A stretch of DNA of 64,000 nucleotides from Campylobacterota bacterium (GTDB lineage: Bacteria > Campylobacterota > Campylobacteria > Campylobacterales > Sulfurimonadaceae). The notes below the pieces were generated by a model, which searched no databases, was not told the DNA's origin, and worked only from the letters and a program-made list of their open reading frames with translations. A program made the position numbers and the translations under genes. The DNA lies in contig JBFMGG010000006.1 in NCBI GenBank assembly GCA_040752835.1, positions 1 to 64,000 on the forward strand, given 5' to 3'. Positions 1-8,396 of this stretch are shown piece by piece; positions within the stretch are counted from its first letter, which is position 1, and every line of letters starts with the position of its first letter.

Positions 1-215
1 CTCTCTCTGAATTCAGGAAATAATGAACAAAAACCTTTTTTATGGCACCGTGGATAGTCTTGGCTTTTCATTGATAGATCGTAAAACGGCATCGGTAAAT
101 CCACTGCGCGATCTTTTAGTATCATCTGCTTGTCATCGGGGTAGATGGTTGACATATGGGGCTCTGAACATCCGCTTATCAGCAGAATCATCCCAATAAG
201 TAATAAATGCTTCAC
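1..215 (-). CDS. Partial lipoprotein overlapping the TpsA stop codon
   Basis: Reading the minus strand from a GTG at 215-213 gives an open frame that runs off the left edge (71 codons visible). It begins with a hydrophobic signal segment ending in a lipobox, LLISGC, so the mature protein should be a lipid-anchored envelope protein; the rest (SEPHMSTIYPDDKQMIL and on) has no family I recognise. An AGGAGAT ribosome site lies just upstream, inside the end of tpsA. The GTG overlaps the tpsA TGA as GTGA, which implies translational coupling. By position it is the third gene of a tpsB-tpsA-x operon, where contact-dependent inhibition loci place immunity genes. An immunity or surface-retention role is inference only. 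Confidence 0.72.
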   Translation of the reverse strand, partial: MKHLLLIGMILLISGCSEPHMSTIYPDDKQMILKDRAVDLPMPFYDLSMKSQDYPRCHKKGFCSLFPEFRE

Positions 216-3200
216 TTTTTATCTCCTGCTTGTGGAATATAGACATTTGAATAGCTCGGATCAGTATGAATTGCTCGATAAAAACTATCGAGAGTAAGTT
301 CAGAATTTGTCGCTGGATCGAAATAATATCTTTTATCACTAGGCGTTATTCCACTTTCCCCACACCCTATCACACACTTATATCCTGAATGCGAAGATGT
401 TTGATCCGGATTATCCAAATTGGCTTCCAGTCCGCCGTTAAAAAGAGTCGGTAATCCTCGGGTCAAATCGTATCCCAAATTTTTCCAAAAATCGTTGCGA
501 TTGTTTATTCCTGCGCTATTCCCCCCCAGCATTGCCACCAAATCCCCCGGATTGACGGAAGATTTGAAAATATTTTCAATATCTTTACTTCCATGCTGAT
601 CTTTTAGTCTTTGTTCTCCCCCATAAATCTCACGAAAAAACTCCCCTGCCGCATCAGAGCTTACCGGAGAACCGTCATATTGGGTCGTGAATTTCGCATT
701 TGGATTGTTTTGTACGATTGAACCGATTTCGTCCTGGTTTAGTTTCGTGCCCAGATAATCCTGCACCGTTCCTGCGGAATGCGCGGCCGAGTTGAGGTTT
801 CCGTTTGTAAGTTTAGTCAATTGTGTTTTGATCTCTCCGCTTTGTCGTGCTCCCCCCGTAGCCAGTTGAGTCATATTGGTTGTAACTGCAAGCTTATCTT
901 GTCCTACTTCGATCAAATCTCCGACAATACCATGGGTCTGGTTATAGTTTAGTAATGCTATGCTCGGATTTCCTTGTTGCTCGCGTTGATTTTGCAATGC
1001 TTCAGCCACGCTGTTCATGATACCATTTGTAAAAAGCTTATCCAGTCCAAGTGCAATTGCTTTGGTTTCATCGATATAGAGTTTCATGTCATCAAAGTTT
1101 CCATCTTTTTCAGCATTTTTCGTAAGTCGTACGGTTTTATTTGGATTTGTAACGTAGCTAATAGTTCCATCTGAATTTTTTATCTCGCTGTAATCTTTAT
1201 TTTCTTTACTAAGTCCTAAAGCTATAAATTTTGCTTCATCCTTACTTTGCAATATTGATCTATTATCTCCGAAGAGCTGTATGGCGATCTGCGTCACATA
1301 CCCTCCGCCGTTTCTTTGCGATGGGAGGATTCCTAAACCACTGATAGCATCCAGCCCTCCGCCCACTACTCCTGCTAATCCGTTATCATTCGACCCCGGC
1401 AGATTTTCCGTGATCTCTTTACGTACGCTTAGTCCGATGTCTTTTGCCGCTTGTTTCCATTTCTCGACAGTTTGGGTAGGGTTCAGCACCGAGTTGATAG
1501 AGTTTTCACTCGCATATATATCGTAGTTTTTACTCTCGTCTTCGGTGATCTCTTGGGCTTTGGCGATGTCGCGGTTGAGCGTGCCCGATACTGATTCTTG
1601 GCTAGTCAGGGCAATTGTCCCACCTCCGATCGTCGCACGGTTGATTTGCTCTTTATCGCTGTAACCGTATCCCGCTTCGAGGGTTCCTCCGGTAGTCTCT
1701 TTACTGTTCGTTTGGAATTGTGCGGCGGTAATATTTCCCAGACCGATACTCATCGAGGTTGATTTGTCGTAATCGGCGATGTCGCTTGCGCTGAGGGTTC
1801 CCGTCGTGAGATGAACGTTGTTTACGTCATTTCCGTTTCTATCGATGGTGGCGATGATCGCTCCTTTTAGATCGGTATTGCCGGCTACGGTTATATCGGC
1901 TTGTTTGGTTGCGATGATACCTGTTTGCTCTTCTACCCATGCTTTGGAACGGCTCGATTTCCCTGCACCTACATTGACACTTCCTCCGGTACTGATGGCA
2001 ATGCTATTGCTGTCGCCTTTGGAGCTTCCGGTGTCTTGGACACTAATGAGATTAAGGTTTCCGCCGACATTTGCCGTAACGGTATTACCGGATACATGAG
2101 CACCTTTAAGCGTCGTATCTCCTGAGGTGTTGATGAGGACATCGTTACCACTCACATAAGCATCTCTTTGGGTCGTATCGTTGGATTGGTTTTTAGCCTG
2201 TGCATATGATGCATCCACTTGACCTTCACGTGTTCCGAACAAGGTTACTTTGAACGATCCCGATTTATCTGATAACGAGGAAGAGGTATTTTGTGCCGAA
2301 GATTTCAGGGTAATCGATTCTGCGTTCATCGAGATTTTATTCCCCGCGATGACGTCACTACCTGCAACGGTGACCTCTTTCCCGGCATCTAACGTTACAT
2401 CATGCCCAGCAGCAATGGTAGAGCTTTGTGCGGAGGTACTTTGAATGGATGTTTCGCTTTTGGACATCTCGGCAATCGCATCAAATCCCACGCTGATGGA
2501 ATGTGACAGTGTATTACTAACCAAATCGATACTTCTCAGCACCATCGAAGCGGCATTGACCGCGTTGTCCGATTTAGACAGCGACTGCGCATTTGATGAG
2601 AGTTGTTTTGCGGCATTGGTAACATGTTGTTCTACCCCGACTTTGATCCCCGCTTTTAGTTCTTCGTGAACCTGATTTTTATAGGCGGTTGCATCCTCCG
2701 AGAGAATATTGATATTTTTATCAGCATGGATGGAGACATCATTGTTGGCAAAAACATTTGATGCAAGAACATTGGTATTATTACCTGAATGCACTATGAT
2801 ATTATCACCGAGAAGTTGTGTACTTACCTCTTGCGTTTGTCCCTCTCCCAGTTTGTCGGATTTGGTGATGACTCCGGCAAAAATAGAGGCTTCGTTCATA
2901 TTTAGCGTTACACCGATACCTGCTTTTGCTATAGATTCTTTATGCTGATGGCTGGCGGATTCTGTAGCTGAAAGGATATTTACATCTCTTTGTGCGTTCA
3001 CGTCAATGGTTGAAGCAACAATATTTGATCCGATGGATGTCACATCCTGTCCCGCTTCAACTACTACCGTATTCGCGCTCAATATTGCACTTTTTTGCGT
3101 GATATCGGCTTTGGCATCTTGTGTTTGTTTCTCTTCTGAAACCGTCAGCATGCCGTCATTCAAACCTAAACCAAGTCCTGATTTCTTACTGTAGTATTGT

Positions 3201-6200
3201 TTAGTCTTTTGCTCCTCATCGGATAATACATTGACGTTTTGAATTGCTGCCAGTCCGATTGCGTCTCCCGCACTCACATTCGATGCCACGATAGTAAGAT
3301 CTTTTCCCGAATTCATGATGATGTTTTTGGCCTCGGTTTTTAGCGTCGCTTCATGACGCTTTACTGCATCGGTGCTGTCCAGCGATACGGAACTGACCAG
3401 ACCGCCGAAGCTGCTTTTGGACTCTTGATGAAGTTCTGCTTCACGGTAAGCCTTGGCGAGGACGTTGATGTCCCCTGCCGCATCCACTTGAATATTCTGA
3501 GCTGCTTTTAGGTTTGCGGCTTGCAACGTGGTGTCTTTGCCGCTGGTAATAGCAATATTATTCCCGTTGATCGCCGAAGAGACGACCGACTCTTTGAGGG
3601 TTGTATCACGGGAAGAACCGGAAGAAAATGTCCCTTTATAGCTGGTCCGGACATCCGTAAATTCACGATCGTTCGAAGCAATGACGGCAATATTTCCTCC
3701 CGCGTTCAAAGCAAGCTCTTTACCTGCTATATTAGAAGAATTCACCGTGATATCGTTAGCTGCATCGATATTGGTGTCTCCTCCTGCACTTAGAATACTC
3801 GTATGTTGTTTGATCTTTTCTATCTCGCTGGAACCTTGTGCCCATGTTGTTTTGTAGAGGGAATTTTGTTCCAGGACGCTTAGGGTGACGTTTTCACCGC
3901 TCAGAGCGATATTCCCCCCTGCGGACGTTTCGGCTCCCGTGAGGGTGATATCTTTAGCCGCTCCGGCGATAAGGTTGCCCTTTGCCCAAATCTCTGCGCG
4001 TTCCCCTACCGCTGAAAGGTTTCCGGTTGTTCCGGCATATTCATTCAAATCGATACTCTTGGTAGCACTCTGTGAAACGATATTACCGTTGTCACTGATG
4101 AGCGCAACGTTATTGCCTCTGATCGTTCCGCTCGTGTTGGTGATATCATTAGTCGTGCGCAGGAGCATATCACTAGCGCTTTTGATCGTTCCGCCTGTGT
4201 TGGAAATACGATCGGCTTGTGCAAGGAGAACTCCACCCGCTCTGACCTCTCCGGCGTTGCTAAGTGCTCCATCAAGTGCCAATGCGACATCCCCTCCGGC
4301 AATGATCTTGCCGCCTTGTGTCAGCTCTTGGTTTTTTAGTGATACCAGATAGACCACCGGAACCAATACACGTTGACCTGAAACTTCTCGCTCCTCCATC
4401 CACACGATGTCACGGTTAAGCGCCCTCACCTGCTCACTACTGAGAGTTACCCCAAATTCCAGATTCAAGTCACCTTGTGCCAAGAGAGCATTGTCCATCA
4501 ATCCCCGGTATTGTGCTGTATCATTGCCGAATCCGGCCAGATAGCGTTCTCCACTCAGGCGAAACACCGCATCACGCACCAACTGTGTTTCATATGTTGC
4601 ATCGCCTAGGCGTTTGGTATTGGCGGCACTATCGAGATGCAACCTATCCATGATGTAATCGGAGCTGATAAACGTATTGAAATCCGTATACAGCGGATTG
4701 GATTCAATCAGATATGGAAGAGATGGATTCGATACGGCAACAAATCGCCCATAGTCTCCTTCGGGAAGGGTATAACTTCCATCAGCGATGAGATCGGTAA
4801 AATGCGATGATTCGGGAATCTCATTGGATGATATATTGATCGGCGCGATTCCTGCAACGACATCGGCATTATTAATGCCGATCAAATTACCATGAAGATT
4901 TCTGCCGGCCCATATTGTCGAATATACATGATCCAGAATCGTATCGGAGTGTTCATAATAACTGTAATTATGGTACCATGCATGTTTTCCCCATTTTCCA
5001 TGTTTTTCCCAGTGTTCGACATAATGGGAAATATCAATGATTTCATGGGCATTAACTGCCGCTTCGTTGTTCAACGAACCTGACAAGTACAAATCTCTAT
5101 TGGCCGAAATCATCGAATATCGGTTATGTATCGCCGCATCAATCATCATATCGTTGCCGCTCATGATATAAGCGGGTGAAAATCCTGTTTTGTCAATCGC
5201 TTCGATCGTAGTCGTCGTTGTACGATGGTCACGAAATTCGGGTGCAAAATAATCGGTAATACTGATCGAGGATGTAACGCTCGATTTGTCCGGAACGTTT
5301 GTCGAAAAATTTTCGAGCGATAAAGCATCTATGCTGAGATCCTGTTGCGCATCTATCGTTGCGGCTTCGTTACGCACCGTTCCCGAATCGTGGATTATAA
5401 TATCACCTCCTGAAACGATATAAGCACCTTCGGCATTCAGTAAGAGGTCAGACGCCGCAATATCGATTTTCTTTGCACTGTAAAGTACTCCATTATTGGT
5501 CATTTGCCGTGTATGCGCCAAAAACGTGTCAGTCCCTATTATTCCCCCATCATTGACTATATCTCCACCCGAAATATTTAGCGTATCCGCGATTATGGCA
5601 CCTTTATTGCGCATAGCATCCGACACTTCGACATCAATATTACCCGCATACATTTTTTTATTGACAATGAGTTCACTGGATTGGGAGCGGAGCGAATGTT
5701 CCGCGATTGCCGTAGCAATTACAATTTCTCCATCCGCAGTCAATTCCAATGAATCTCCTGCGTATGCAATCGGGGGCAGATTGATACCGACTCCTTTGTC
5801 CGTACCTACCAAACGGATCATTTCACCATAAATTCCCCCCAAAGCACCCGAATCGATTGAAAATTCGGCATTTCCTACCACCTCATCAGCTACAACGGTA
5901 CCATCAAGAGCAATACTATTTTGCCCAGTCACCACATCCAGTTTTTTCGCATGGATTTCAGCGTTAAGGCACAATGCCTTAGTATACAGATCGACGCGAT
6001 CGATATTAGATGCGTTCAGACCATCCCCTTCGATGGAAATATCTCCGTGCCGTACATAAAATCCCGACAACGTATTGCCGCTGATCTGAGGCATACCTGT
6101 CGTAAGTGTTGCACGCGCGGTATTGATAAATCCGCCTCCGTTTACCGTGATGCCGTTAGGATTGGCAATGATTAAATCGGCACGATGTCCTGCCACTTCT

Positions 6201-6571
6201 GCATAACCTTGCAATAATGAGCGATTTGTCCCGGTCACCTCATTAAGGATTACTCGTGCGGGAGTCGTTCCCAGATTGGCGTTGCCTTGAACCCATCCGC
6301 CAAGTTGTGTCTGGACGGCATTGGTTGCATTATTAAGAATGACTCCTTTTTGTTCGATACTAAACGCACTGAATTTGTTATGTGACAAACCATTTACGCC
6401 TGGTGTGACGATATTGACAAGAGGAATTCCGTTTGCGGTCACATCCATCTGCGGCTGATTGAAAAGCGGGGCCGCTTCATCCACAACAATAGCTTCAGCG
6501 AACAAGGTATTCCCCAGCAGGACCGAAGCAAGTGCGTATGAAATCGATTGGCGATAGAGGTGAGTAAACAT
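212..6571 (-). CDS. TpsA-type filamentous hemagglutinin / two-partner secretion exoprotein
   Basis: 2119 residues. Residues 1-27 look like a signal peptide ending LFAEA. A haemagglutination-activity (TPS) domain follows, with the hallmark NPNG at about residues 137-140 in the context LIIANPNGITVNGGGF, where secretion by the TpsB partner is initiated. The central region is made of repetitive beta-helix-type segments rich in G, N, S and T (for example GNNIAITSGKDTTLQAANL). The last 350 or so residues leave the repeat pattern and end in a tail with a C-x3-C pair (CVIGC). I see no VENN pretoxin motif, so a CDI toxin is not established; adhesin or exoprotein is the safer call. It starts 8 bp after tpsB, with an AGGAGA site overlapping the tpsB stop. 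Base composition is lower in GC than the housekeeping genes, suggesting an accessory locus. Confidence 0.9.
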   Translation of the reverse strand: MFTHLYRQSISYALASVLLGNTLFAEAIVVDEAAPLFNQPQMDVTANGIPLVNIVTPGVNGLSHNKFSAFSIEQKGVILNNATNAVQTQLGGWVQGNANLGTTPARVILNEVTGTNRSLLQGYAEVAGHRADLIIANPNGITVNGGGFINTARATLTTGMPQISGNTLSGFYVRHGDISIEGDGLNASNIDRVDLYTKALCLNAEIHAKKLDVVTGQNSIALDGTVVADEVVGNAEFSIDSGALGGIYGEMIRLVGTDKGVGINLPPIAYAGDSLELTADGEIVIATAIAEHSLRSQSSELIVNKKMYAGNIDVEVSDAMRNKGAIIADTLNISGGDIVNDGGIIGTDTFLAHTRQMTNNGVLYSAKKIDIAASDLLLNAEGAYIVSGGDIIIHDSGTVRNEAATIDAQQDLSIDALSLENFSTNVPDKSSVTSSISITDYFAPEFRDHRTTTTTIEAIDKTGFSPAYIMSGNDMMIDAAIHNRYSMISANRDLYLSGSLNNEAAVNAHEIIDISHYVEHWEKHGKWGKHAWYHNYSYYEHSDTILDHVYSTIWAGRNLHGNLIGINNADVVAGIAPINISSNEIPESSHFTDLIADGSYTLPEGDYGRFVAVSNPSLPYLIESNPLYTDFNTFISSDYIMDRLHLDSAANTKRLGDATYETQLVRDAVFRLSGERYLAGFGNDTAQYRGLMDNALLAQGDLNLEFGVTLSSEQVRALNRDIVWMEEREVSGQRVLVPVVYLVSLKNQELTQGGKIIAGGDVALALDGALSNAGEVRAGGVLLAQADRISNTGGTIKSASDMLLRTTNDITNTSGTIRGNNVALISDNGNIVSQSATKSIDLNEYAGTTGNLSAVGERAEIWAKGNLIAGAAKDITLTGAETSAGGNIALSGENVTLSVLEQNSLYKTTWAQGSSEIEKIKQHTSILSAGGDTNIDAANDITVNSSNIAGKELALNAGGNIAVIASNDREFTDVRTSYKGTFSSGSSRDTTLKESVVSSAINGNNIAITSGKDTTLQAANLKAAQNIQVDAAGDINVLAKAYREAELHQESKSSFGGLVSSVSLDSTDAVKRHEATLKTEAKNIIMNSGKDLTIVASNVSAGDAIGLAAIQNVNVLSDEEQKTKQYYSKKSGLGLGLNDGMLTVSEEKQTQDAKADITQKSAILSANTVVVEAGQDVTSIGSNIVASTIDVNAQRDVNILSATESASHQHKESIAKAGIGVTLNMNEASIFAGVITKSDKLGEGQTQEVSTQLLGDNIIVHSGNNTNVLASNVFANNDVSIHADKNINILSEDATAYKNQVHEELKAGIKVGVEQHVTNAAKQLSSNAQSLSKSDNAVNAASMVLRSIDLVSNTLSHSISVGFDAIAEMSKSETSIQSTSAQSSTIAAGHDVTLDAGKEVTVAGSDVIAGNKISMNAESITLKSSAQNTSSSLSDKSGSFKVTLFGTREGQVDASYAQAKNQSNDTTQRDAYVSGNDVLINTSGDTTLKGAHVSGNTVTANVGGNLNLISVQDTGSSKGDSNSIAISTGGSVNVGAGKSSRSKAWVEEQTGIIATKQADITVAGNTDLKGAIIATIDRNGNDVNNVHLTTGTLSASDIADYDKSTSMSIGLGNITAAQFQTNSKETTGGTLEAGYGYSDKEQINRATIGGGTIALTSQESVSGTLNRDIAKAQEITEDESKNYDIYASENSINSVLNPTQTVEKWKQAAKDIGLSVRKEITENLPGSNDNGLAGVVGGGLDAISGLGILPSQRNGGGYVTQIAIQLFGDNRSILQSKDEAKFIALGLSKENKDYSEIKNSDGTISYVTNPNKTVRLTKNAEKDGNFDDMKLYIDETKAIALGLDKLFTNGIMNSVAEALQNQREQQGNPSIALLNYNQTHGIVGDLIEVGQDKLAVTTNMTQLATGGARQSGEIKTQLTKLTNGNLNSAAHSAGTVQDYLGTKLNQDEIGSIVQNNPNAKFTTQYDGSPVSSDAAGEFFREIYGGEQRLKDQHGSKDIENIFKSSVNPGDLVAMLGGNSAGINNRNDFWKNLGYDLTRGLPTLFNGGLEANLDNPDQTSSHSGYKCVIGCGESGITPSDKRYYFDPATNSELTLDSFYRAIHTDPSYSNVYIPQAGDKK

Positions 6572-6579
6572 AGTGTCTC

Positions 6580-8199
6580 CTAAAAATTGACCGAAGCGCT
6601 TATCCCGATAAACGGTTCTACGTCAAATGTTGCATCCGGGGCGGTAAGAGGAATCGCATGATAAAGATCGATATTCAAAGAACGATACTGTCCACGAAGC
6701 CCCAAGGTAGCGCTTGTAAGCATCCCGCCTGAAGTATCTTCACCTGAACGTATCCGACCGAGATCGTACGCGCAATAAGGAGCGATATATTTTGAAAGTT
6801 GAAATGCAAAATCATTACGGGCATACCATCCGCTGTTACCGCTGATGTTGCGATTCTGAAATCCCCGAACGCTGTACGCTCCCCCGATACTTATCTGCTC
6901 AACGCTATAAAGCAGATCATTGCTATACTGGGCAAAGGCAGAAAATCGATATGTCACGGGAAGGGAATAAGAAAAATATTTGGTACTCCCAACAGCCAGC
7001 GTCCATTTTGAGAAATCATGTTTAAGCGCACCGTCGGTTGTCGGATGAAACGGATTCAAGCCGTGGTAATAATCCAACAGGAGATACGATTCCAAAGACG
7101 GATTGCGATAAACGAATTTTCCACCGATTTTACCGACTGTTAAATTGTAAGTTGACGAATCGATCACCGCCCCTTCGATCATACTGAGTGTCTTCTTTTG
7201 GGCCAGAGATCCGGACAGCTCAACATTCTTGGTACGGGTATGAAAAAGTTTATAAGTTGTGTCGAGAGAATAAACTTCACTTTCTCCATGAGAGATATAT
7301 GAATCATTCAAGCCCCTGATCGTCTGGGAATAGGTAAAACGGGATAATCCCGCTTCCCAAAGCCATTTTCCTAAAGGGATACCATAGGTGTATGAATTTC
7401 CAAAAGTTTTGCGTCCGGTTTGTTGTTTATCAGTCGTATTAAGCGCAATTTCAAGAATATCGCTGAAACCGAAAAAATTTTCCCATACTACCCCGCCCGA
7501 AATTTGATATTTTCCCGTTTCTTCCGAACCAAAATTATTTAGTCCCAATGAGCCGAATAAAGGAGCGGTTTCACGGGTATTCAAAACGATATCGCTGCTT
7601 CCGACTCTCTCACCAGGCACCAAGCGCATCCGTGTCTCGCCGGATCGCAACCGATTCACCTGTTCCAATGCACTTTCAAGATCTCCGAGATGCAACACTG
7701 CATCTGCCAGACCAATAAATGCTCCGCTCGTTCTTTTGCTGTCGGAAAGGATTCGGCCTACCTTCCCTTCAACCGCATTCATTTCAATCTTACCTTCTGC
7801 GATATTCTGCGTAGGAAGATAGACTCGTGAGGTGACATATCCTTTATCTATGTAAAGTTTTGTAAACGCATCGGCTAATGAATTGAGCGCACGAATACCG
7901 TTACATCGGCTGATATACTCTTTTGTGATTGCTTCAAACTCTTCTTTTCGAATCAATGTAGCATTCTTCACGTTGATGGTACGTGTTATGAAACATACCG
8001 TATCGTTTTTTTCTTCGGATACATTGACTTCGGGGACAATACCTTCTGACGAAGGTATAGCGGTATCTACATTTTCAAGCTTCTGATAGAGTTTGCGCTG
8101 TTCCTCTTTCAAAAACGGAACCATCGTATCAGTGGCTGCATGTCCGGTCAAAACGCCAAACATAAATATCAAAAAAAATGACAATATTTTATTAATCAA
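6580..8199 (-). CDS. TpsB outer-membrane transporter (ShlB/FhaC/HecB family)
   Basis: 539 residues, normal for the family. A signal peptide (about 1-21, ending TGHAA) precedes a POTRA-type periplasmic region; the C-terminal two thirds form the 16-strand barrel. The conserved barrel motif VRGF occurs in GGAYSVRGFQNRNISG, and the protein ends in an aromatic residue (SASVNF), as outer-membrane barrels do. It should recognise the TPS domain of the 2119-residue protein encoded directly downstream and export it across the outer membrane. The frame opens at a TTG (8199-8197) with only a weak purine-rich ribosome site; no better in-frame ATG precedes the signal peptide. It is the first gene of the tps operon, behind an AT-rich promoter region. 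Confidence 0.92.
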   Translation of the reverse strand: MINKILSFFLIFMFGVLTGHAATDTMVPFLKEEQRKLYQKLENVDTAIPSSEGIVPEVNVSEEKNDTVCFITRTINVKNATLIRKEEFEAITKEYISRCNGIRALNSLADAFTKLYIDKGYVTSRVYLPTQNIAEGKIEMNAVEGKVGRILSDSKRTSGAFIGLADAVLHLGDLESALEQVNRLRSGETRMRLVPGERVGSSDIVLNTRETAPLFGSLGLNNFGSEETGKYQISGGVVWENFFGFSDILEIALNTTDKQQTGRKTFGNSYTYGIPLGKWLWEAGLSRFTYSQTIRGLNDSYISHGESEVYSLDTTYKLFHTRTKNVELSGSLAQKKTLSMIEGAVIDSSTYNLTVGKIGGKFVYRNPSLESYLLLDYYHGLNPFHPTTDGALKHDFSKWTLAVGSTKYFSYSLPVTYRFSAFAQYSNDLLYSVEQISIGGAYSVRGFQNRNISGNSGWYARNDFAFQLSKYIAPYCAYDLGRIRSGEDTSGGMLTSATLGLRGQYRSLNIDLYHAIPLTAPDATFDVEPFIGISASVNF

Positions 8200-8346
8200 T
8201 GTTTTCTCATGTTTAAAATTAACAAATAGTAAACACTTTTTATTTAATTATTCATTAATTATAAATATTTTAAAACAATTAAAAATATTTGTCGAGGCTG
8301 CTATGTGAACAATTTTTAGACTTTGGAAAAATTTTAATGGAGAAAA
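8200..8346 (-). promoter_or_regulatory. AT-rich control region upstream of tpsB with a 9-bp inverted repeat
   Basis: The gap between ccsBA and tpsB is almost entirely A/T, in contrast to the GC-rich gene next door. It contains a perfect 9-bp inverted repeat, AAATATTTT at 8263-8271 and AAAATATTT at 8282-8290, separated by 10 bases. This would suit a repressor or nucleoid-protein site controlling the tps operon. The promoter itself could not be assigned uniquely because many TATAAT-like strings are present. Confidence 0.45.
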
Positions 8347-8368
8347 TCGCCGCCATACAAAGCGGCGA
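8347..8368 (-). terminator. Rho-independent terminator of ccsBA
   Basis: A perfect 7-bp GC-rich stem, TCGCCGC at 8347-8353 and GCGGCGA at 8362-8368, has an 8-base loop. On the minus strand it lies about 30 bp after the ccsBA stop and is followed by a T-rich run (ATTTTCTCC then TTAAAATTTTT). Confidence 0.7.
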
Positions 8369-8396
8369 TAAGGAAAAAAGGAAAAAAAGAAAAGAA

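Noticed and set aside
133-339. 68-codon minus-strand frame across the tpsA end
   Set aside because: It is out of frame with both tpsA and the lipoprotein; the lipoprotein frame has a lipobox and a ribosome site.
212-6571. TpsA as a CdiA contact-dependent toxin
   Set aside because: No VENN pretoxin motif and no recognisable nuclease or pore-forming tail; kept only as a possibility because of the coupled lipoprotein.
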